Below are positions 25,198 to 28,847 of a stretch of 28,847 nt of DNA, piece after piece. The stretch is from UBA6382 sp963600315 (GTDB taxonomy: Bacteria; Bacteroidota; Bacteroidia; Bacteroidales; Bacteroidaceae). The DNA lies in NCBI GenBank assembly GCA_963600315.1, contig CAVCAW010000052.1:1-28847 (forward strand). The letters run 5' to 3'. Positions within the stretch are counted from its first letter, which is position 1, and the number at the start of each line of letters is the position of its first letter. A model generated the notes under the pieces. It did not search any database. It worked only from the letters and a program-made list of their open reading frames with translations, and was not told the origin of the DNA. A program made the translations under genes and the position numbers.

Positions 25198-26349
25198 ATG
25201 AAGAGATTTTTTACACTTCTCGCAGTTTGTGCAACTGTTTCTTTTGCAAGCGCACAGACGACAGTCCGTGGTAGCAAGCTTACCGACAACTGGTCAGTAG
25301 GTCTGCAGGCAGGTGGTGTAACTCCAGCTGCTAACCACAAGGTAATCGGTGACCTTCGTCCTTCTGTAGGTATCACTATCGCAAAGGAGATCACCCCGAT
25401 CTTTGGTCTCGCTGTTGAAGGTAACACCCTCATCAATGCTGGCCACAACAACCGTCACTACAGTGCGGCTGCTTTCGATGCTTCAAACATCAGCGGTTTG
25501 ATGTCGTTCAACCTCTCTAACCTTTTCCTTGGTTACAAGGGTGAGCCTCGTCTCGTTGACGTAAAGGCTGTTTATGGTTTCGGCTGGGGTCATGAGTACT
25601 ATCCTGGCAAATACAATGATGTAAACCTCCTTACCAGCAAGGCAGGTCTTAACATCGGTTTCAACCTTGGCGCTGCTAAGGAATGGCAGATCAATGTTAA
25701 GCCGGCTATCGTATGGAGCCTCGGTGATGGTGGTTACACTCAGGTAGGTCAGAACTACAACATCAACCTCGCTCACCTCGAGCTCATGGCTGGTGTTACT
25801 TACAAGTTCAAGAACTCTAACGGCACTCACAACTTCGCCCTCGTTAAGGAATATGATCAGGCTGAGGTAGATGGTCTCAACGCTAAGATCAACGACCTTC
25901 GCAACCAGCTTGGTGCTAAGGATCAGAAGATTGCTTCTGATGCTGCCGCTATCAAGAAGCTCCAAGATGAGCTCAATGACTGCCGCAACAAGAAGACTCC
26001 TGCTCCAGCTCAGTCTGCCGCTAGCAAAAACAGTGTAGAATCTAACGTATTCTTCGCTTGTGGCAAGTCTATCATCTCTAAGGCTCAGGAGCCAAACGTG
26101 GCTCGCGTAGCTTCTTACTTGAAGAACAATCCTAACGCAACTGTTTCTGTAAAGGGTTATGCTTCTCCTGAAGGTCCTTCTGCTCTCAACCAGAAGCTTT
26201 CTACAGCACGTGCAGAGGCTGTAAAGAAGATGCTCGTTAAGAAGTATGGTATCGATGCTTCTCGCATCTCTACTGAAGGTTGTGGTGTAGGTTCTGTATT
26301 TGCTGATCGTAGCTGGAACCGCGTAGCAATCTCTACTATGAGCAAGTAA
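25198..26349 (+). CDS. OmpA-family outer-membrane protein
   Basis: The 383-residue product is built as an OmpA-type porin-like protein: signal peptide MKRFFTLLAVCATVSFASAQ, an N-terminal beta-barrel (about 20-220, with GWGHEYYPG and MAGVTYKFK), a predicted coiled coil (about 222-262, VDGLNAKINDLRNQLGAKD), a short Ala/Pro linker, and a C-terminal OmpA-like domain (about 278-383: VSVKGYASPEGP, LSTARAEAVKKML, DASRISTEGCG). The domain normally binds peptidoglycan; Arg338 is kept, but the usual Asp after GY is replaced (GYAS, S323). Codon use is strongly biased to a few C-ending and T-ending codons, suggesting high expression. It is monocistronic with its own promoter and terminator. Confidence 0.93.
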   Translation: MKRFFTLLAVCATVSFASAQTTVRGSKLTDNWSVGLQAGGVTPAANHKVIGDLRPSVGITIAKEITPIFGLAVEGNTLINAGHNNRHYSAAAFDASNISGLMSFNLSNLFLGYKGEPRLVDVKAVYGFGWGHEYYPGKYNDVNLLTSKAGLNIGFNLGAAKEWQINVKPAIVWSLGDGGYTQVGQNYNINLAHLELMAGVTYKFKNSNGTHNFALVKEYDQAEVDGLNAKINDLRNQLGAKDQKIASDAAAIKKLQDELNDCRNKKTPAPAQSAASKNSVESNVFFACGKSIISKAQEPNVARVASYLKNNPNATVSVKGYASPEGPSALNQKLSTARAEAVKKMLVKKYGIDASRISTEGCGVGSVFADRSWNRVAISTMSK

Positions 26350-26373
26350 TCATCGCTGTTTAGAATAAGCTTA

Positions 26374-26414
26374 AGGAGCGGCGACCGCAAAGAGTGCGGT
26401 CGCCGTTCTTCATT
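26374..26414 (+). terminator. Terminator of the OmpA-family gene
   Basis: CGGCGACCGCA (26379-26389) pairs perfectly with TGCGGTCGCCG (26395-26405) around AAGAG. Outer pairs with wobbles extend the stem to about 16 bp, and the sequence continues TTCTTCATTT. Confidence 0.85.
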
Positions 26415-26598
26415 TATACGGTAGTTAGTCTATATTCCGTAAAACTTTAGTTTTTCGAAGTTTGCTGTAGTGCAGCCGGATTAGAGAAGTGCTATCAATC
26501 TAAGTACAAGGATGAGTGAAATTAAACATCTCTAGTGTGGTGCGTGTATATGTGGATGAATCCAAAAGTTGCGGAAAGGTGATTTTTTGACAAGTAAA

Positions 26599-26630
26599 TT
26601 TGGTTGGAAATTAAAATATGTGTAATTTTG
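26599..26630 (+). promoter_or_regulatory. Promoter of rpsU (Bacteroidetes -33/-7 type)
   Basis: TTTG (26599-26602), a 20-base spacer and TAATTTTG (26623-26630) match the Bacteroidetes consensus exactly. The start site would be near 26637, giving a leader of about 48 bases before the ATG at 26685. Confidence 0.85.
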
Positions 26631-26684
26631 CGCCCACTAAACGTGTAATATAACAAGTTAAAAAATACATCAAACCAAAACAGT

Positions 26685-26876
26685 ATGATTATTGTACCAG
26701 TAAAAGAAGGCGAGAACATCGAAAGAGCGCTGAAGAAGTTCAAAAGAAAGTTTGAAAGAACAGGTGTCGTTAAGGAATTGCGTAGACGCCAGCAGTTCGA
26801 CAAACCTTCTGTAAGAAAGCGCCTCGCTAAGGAGCATGCCGTCTATGTGACAGCTCTCCACCGTGACGAAGACTAA
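26685..26876 (+). CDS. rpsU: 30S ribosomal protein S21 (bS21)
   Basis: bS21 sits near the 3' end of 16S rRNA by the anti-Shine-Dalgarno sequence; in Bacteroidetes it is part of the pocket that hides that sequence. The 63-residue product is basic and reads MIIVPVKEGENIERALKKFK, later RTGVVKELRRRQQFDKPSVR, a standard bS21 with no extension. The leader (A-rich, AAACCAAAACAGTATG) lacks a Shine-Dalgarno sequence. An unusual 3' spacer and a terminator follow, then xerC on the same strand. Confidence 0.95.
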   Translation: MIIVPVKEGENIERALKKFKRKFERTGVVKELRRRQQFDKPSVRKRLAKEHAVYVTALHRDED

Positions 26877-27083
26877 GTTTAGTTTTACTGTAAAACGGAA
26901 TTCGAAAGGAGGCTGAAAACACAAGAGATATTACAAGTACAAATTTGTTAGGCATGATAGTTCCACTATTGTTGGGATATGCATTATGATGAAAATGTAC
27001 TTGAATCTTCGATTTTTTCATAGTTTTTAGGCAGGCTGTTATGGCCTGCCTTTTTATTTCCGATAGAGCCAATTTGCTTTAAT
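26877..27083 (+). other. Structured spacer between rpsU and xerC with a start-less AAAGGAGG
   Basis: This 207-base spacer contains AAAGGAGG (26905-26912) with no ATG, GTG or TTG at usable distance, an inverted repeat CAAGTACA (26934-26941) with TGTACTTG (26996-27003), a nested hairpin ATAGT-TCC-ACTAT (26957-26969), and the terminator at 27029-27055. It may be the rpsU 3' untranslated region or a small RNA; no promoter of its own is clear. Confidence 0.4.
27029..27055 (+). terminator. Terminator after rpsU
   Basis: AGGCAGGC (27029-27036) pairs perfectly with GCCTGCCT (27044-27051) around a 7-base loop, and the T run TTTTT (27051-27055) follows. The xerC ATG lies 28 bases later, so xerC depends on read-through or on a promoter that I cannot place. 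Confidence 0.9.
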
Positions 27084-27989
27084 ATGAATGCGCACGATTA
27101 TATTGATAGCTTTATGTCGTTCTTAGTCGCGGAACGGCATTATTCAGAAGCGACCGCAGAGGTTTATGCTCCTGCGTTGAATAGTCTGTTGAGCTTTGTA
27201 GGAGAGCACTACGGCATAATGGACTGGGGTGAGATTAATGACTCACACATAAGAGAATGGGTGGTTCAGATGATGTCGAACCACTTTTCAACTCTAACGG
27301 TCAATAAGAAGCTTAGTGCCGTAAGGTCATTTTATAGGTTCCTGATGATGAGTGACGTGCTTGGAAAAAATCCTGCCAGTAAAGTCAAAGGGCCTAAGAA
27401 TGAAAAGAAATTGCCTGAATTTGTGAGAGAGTGTGAAATGGACAATTTGCTTGACGGTATTCGATTTAGTGAAGACTTTGCAGGCTGTCGCGATAGGCTT
27501 GTCTTGCTTTTGTTCTATTCTACAGGTATGCGTTTGTCGGAATTGGTTGGGCTTAATTTGAATTCTGTAGACTTCGGTAATTCTGTTTTGAAGGTATTGG
27601 GAAAACGTAACAAAGAACGTCTGATACCTTTTGGTGCAGAATTGAATGAGGAATTGCAGAATTATCTTTTGCAAAGAAATCAACAAGAAGGAGCTGATGC
27701 GACACCTGCGCTGTTGCTAGGAAATCGCATGGGGCGCATTAGTCAATCTTATGTGGAGAAAATTGTGCATGCATACCTGTCTCAAGTTACTACACTCAAA
27801 AAGCGTTCGCCCCATGTGCTGAGACACACTTTTGCTACTGTGATGCTCAACAATGGGGCGGAGATAGAGGTTGTGAGACAGTTGCTAGGCCATGCGAGTA
27901 TAGCAACTACAGAAATCTACACGCACACAACGTTTGAAGAGTTGAAGAAAGCGTACTCCAAAGCTCATCCGCGTGCAGATAAAGATTGA
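27084..27989 (+). CDS. xerC: Tyrosine recombinase XerC/XerD family
   Basis: Xer recombinases resolve chromosome dimers at dif during division. The 301-residue product has the N-terminal SAM-like DNA-binding domain (YIDSFMSFLVAERHYSEAT) and the catalytic domain with all expected residues: R150 (STGMRLSEL), K174 (LGKRNKERL), H244 and R247 (PHVLRHTFA), H270 (LLGHASIATT) and the nucleophile Y279 (EIYTHTTF). The length is that of housekeeping Xer proteins, not of phage or conjugative-transposon integrases. Pairing with rpsU just upstream is common in Bacteroidales, which supports a chromosomal role. XerC rather than XerD is inferred from this context. Confidence 0.92.
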   Translation: MNAHDYIDSFMSFLVAERHYSEATAEVYAPALNSLLSFVGEHYGIMDWGEINDSHIREWVVQMMSNHFSTLTVNKKLSAVRSFYRFLMMSDVLGKNPASKVKGPKNEKKLPEFVRECEMDNLLDGIRFSEDFAGCRDRLVLLLFYSTGMRLSELVGLNLNSVDFGNSVLKVLGKRNKERLIPFGAELNEELQNYLLQRNQQEGADATPALLLGNRMGRISQSYVEKIVHAYLSQVTTLKKRSPHVLRHTFATVMLNNGAEIEVVRQLLGHASIATTEIYTHTTFEELKKAYSKAHPRADKD

Positions 27990-28019
27990 AAAGGTGGATA
28001 CAGTTTTTTAAGTGTCGAC

Positions 28020-28847
28020 CTAGTCGGTTGCTTGTGATAAATCTAGGTCTATTGCCACAGGAAAAATTCGCAAAGGATCGCCGAAGGCTTTAACGCTGCG
28101 CAGCATAGCTGTTGAACTTTTGCTCGGAATGCCTTTATAGACATCTTTGCCGTTGAGGCGAATGGTGACTTCTTTGTTTGTATTAACGATTGCGTCATTG
28201 AGGAAAATGGTGATTTTGCCGTCGGTTGATTTTTTGTATTCTTTATTGAAGCATAATTCTATTCCCCATTGCGGGTCTTTCTGGGTGCAGGTGTAGTCTA
28301 TGTCTTCCACAGAGAGGTCTATGCTGTTGTCTTTTGTTGTGAATTCGTAGAGTGTACGCTTGTTGCTTGAGGGGCGTTGATTGACAAGAATGTTGTAGAA
28401 TCCTGTGCGGTGGCGATTGTCCATTTCGAAGTCTTCCCAGATGAAGTGCTTGGGAGTGGGATTTCTTTTATAATCTTTTAGCCATGGTGTTGTGAGTCTG
28501 TAGTCGATGCTGTGACCCATGTCCGGGATAAGTTCTATGCGGTGATTATATTCGCCTGGATATTTTAATTGTAGTGTGTCGAGTGCATTTGCAGTATATG
28601 TAGTCAGCATGTTGCGGTAGAACCCATAGTCTTTTTCTCCTGTTAGCAGCGAGAAACCGATATTGCTGCAATTTTCGGCAGGTGCGTTTTTGAGAGGTTC
28701 TCCTCCTGCCATTGGGCCGGCTGCGGCGAGGTAGTCGGCGTAGAATGAGGCTAAACGTTGGCTGCCGTAGCCTCCCTCGGAAATTCCGAAGATATAAACT
28801 CTATAAGGGTCGATTTGCTCTGAGGCAAGCGCTTGGCGAAACAAGGA
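28020..28847 (-). CDS. Alpha/beta hydrolase (esterase or prolyl-oligopeptidase-like), 5' end outside window
   Basis: The 275 visible residues are the C-terminal part of a serine hydrolase. The nucleophile elbow is GISEGG in VYIFGISEGGYGSQRLA (Ser codon at 28779-28781), a likely acid residue lies in LLTGEKDYGFYR, and the catalytic His is probably the one in IPDMGHSIDYRL (codon 28512-28514). About 150 residues follow after the His, ending in beta-rich sequence (VTIRLNGKDVYKG) that may be a separate domain. The N-terminus, any signal peptide and the promoter are beyond the window edge. It converges on xerC with only 30 bases between the stops and no hairpin between them. The substrate cannot be told. 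Confidence 0.8.
   Translation of the reverse strand, partial: SLFRQALASEQIDPYRVYIFGISEGGYGSQRLASFYADYLAAAGPMAGGEPLKNAPAENCSNIGFSLLTGEKDYGFYRNMLTTYTANALDTLQLKYPGEYNHRIELIPDMGHSIDYRLTTPWLKDYKRNPTPKHFIWEDFEMDNRHRTGFYNILVNQRPSSNKRTLYEFTTKDNSIDLSVEDIDYTCTQKDPQWGIELCFNKEYKKSTDGKITIFLNDAIVNTNKEVTIRLNGKDVYKGIPSKSSTAMLRSVKAFGDPLRIFPVAIDLDLSQATD

Larger units (their letters stand above)
26350..26684. other. 335-base spacer between the OmpA-family gene and rpsU
   Basis: No gene is seen. It contains the OmpA terminator (26374-26414), a short inverted repeat TACGG...CCGTA (26417-26441), and the rpsU promoter (26599-26630) with a leader of about 50 A-rich bases. No Shine-Dalgarno sequence precedes rpsU. 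Confidence 0.7.

Noticed and set aside
27084..27989. Integrase of a mobile element
   Set aside because: Length, N-terminal domain and the rpsU neighbour fit a housekeeping Xer protein; no other mobility gene, attachment repeat or cargo is present.

Overview
This window looks like a chromosomal segment of a Bacteroidales bacterium, possibly Prevotellaceae-like; the family is an inference and the genus is not resolved. The evidence is the gene order tuf, tRNA-Trp, secE, nusG, rplK, rplA, rplJ, rplL, rpoB, rpoC; the lack of Shine-Dalgarno sequences before almost every gene; repeated matches to the Bacteroidetes promoter (-33 TTTG, about 20 bp, -7 TAnnTTTG); a Bacteroidetes-type malate dehydrogenase; OmpA-like and beta-barrel envelope proteins; and the rpsU-xerC pair.

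Region 1 (1-12420, all plus strand) is the core translation and transcription cluster: the 3' three quarters of EF-Tu, tRNA-Trp, the SecE translocon subunit, the elongation factor NusG, ribosomal proteins L11, L1, L10 and L7/L12, and both large RNA polymerase subunits. A hairpin with a T tract between rplL and rpoB looks like an attenuator, and a perfect 23-bp hairpin ends the cluster after rpoC.

Region 2 (12420-15172) is a decayed gene for a large outer-membrane beta-barrel protein of the TonB-dependent type. It lacks its 5' end and carries two frameshifts and an in-frame stop. A two-way terminator separates it from a minus-strand tRNA-Arg(CCU).

Region 3 (15246-18376, plus strand) carries a PurF-like amidophosphoribosyltransferase paralogue that has Gly where the catalytic Cys of the glutaminase domain should be, a very small Tyr/His-rich lipoprotein, a cluster of inverted repeats, and a small outer-membrane beta-barrel protein.

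Region 4 (18420-25197) has waaA (Kdo transferase) and gltX (glutamyl-tRNA synthetase) as a minus-strand pair, divergent from a 7TM-HD phosphohydrolase (PgpH type), then malate dehydrogenase and a 500-base spacer.

Region 5 (25198-28847) has a probably highly expressed OmpA-family protein, rpsU (bS21) with an unusual 3' spacer, a XerC/D tyrosine recombinase with all catalytic residues, and the 3' part of a minus-strand alpha/beta hydrolase that runs off the window.

Most of the window is ordinary housekeeping DNA. I found no phage, CRISPR array, insertion sequence or clearly new multi-gene system. The points most worth a second look are the Cys-less PurF paralogue, the inverted-repeat cluster at 17291-17368, the start-less AAAGGAGG after rpsU, and the pseudogene that begins at the rpoC terminator.
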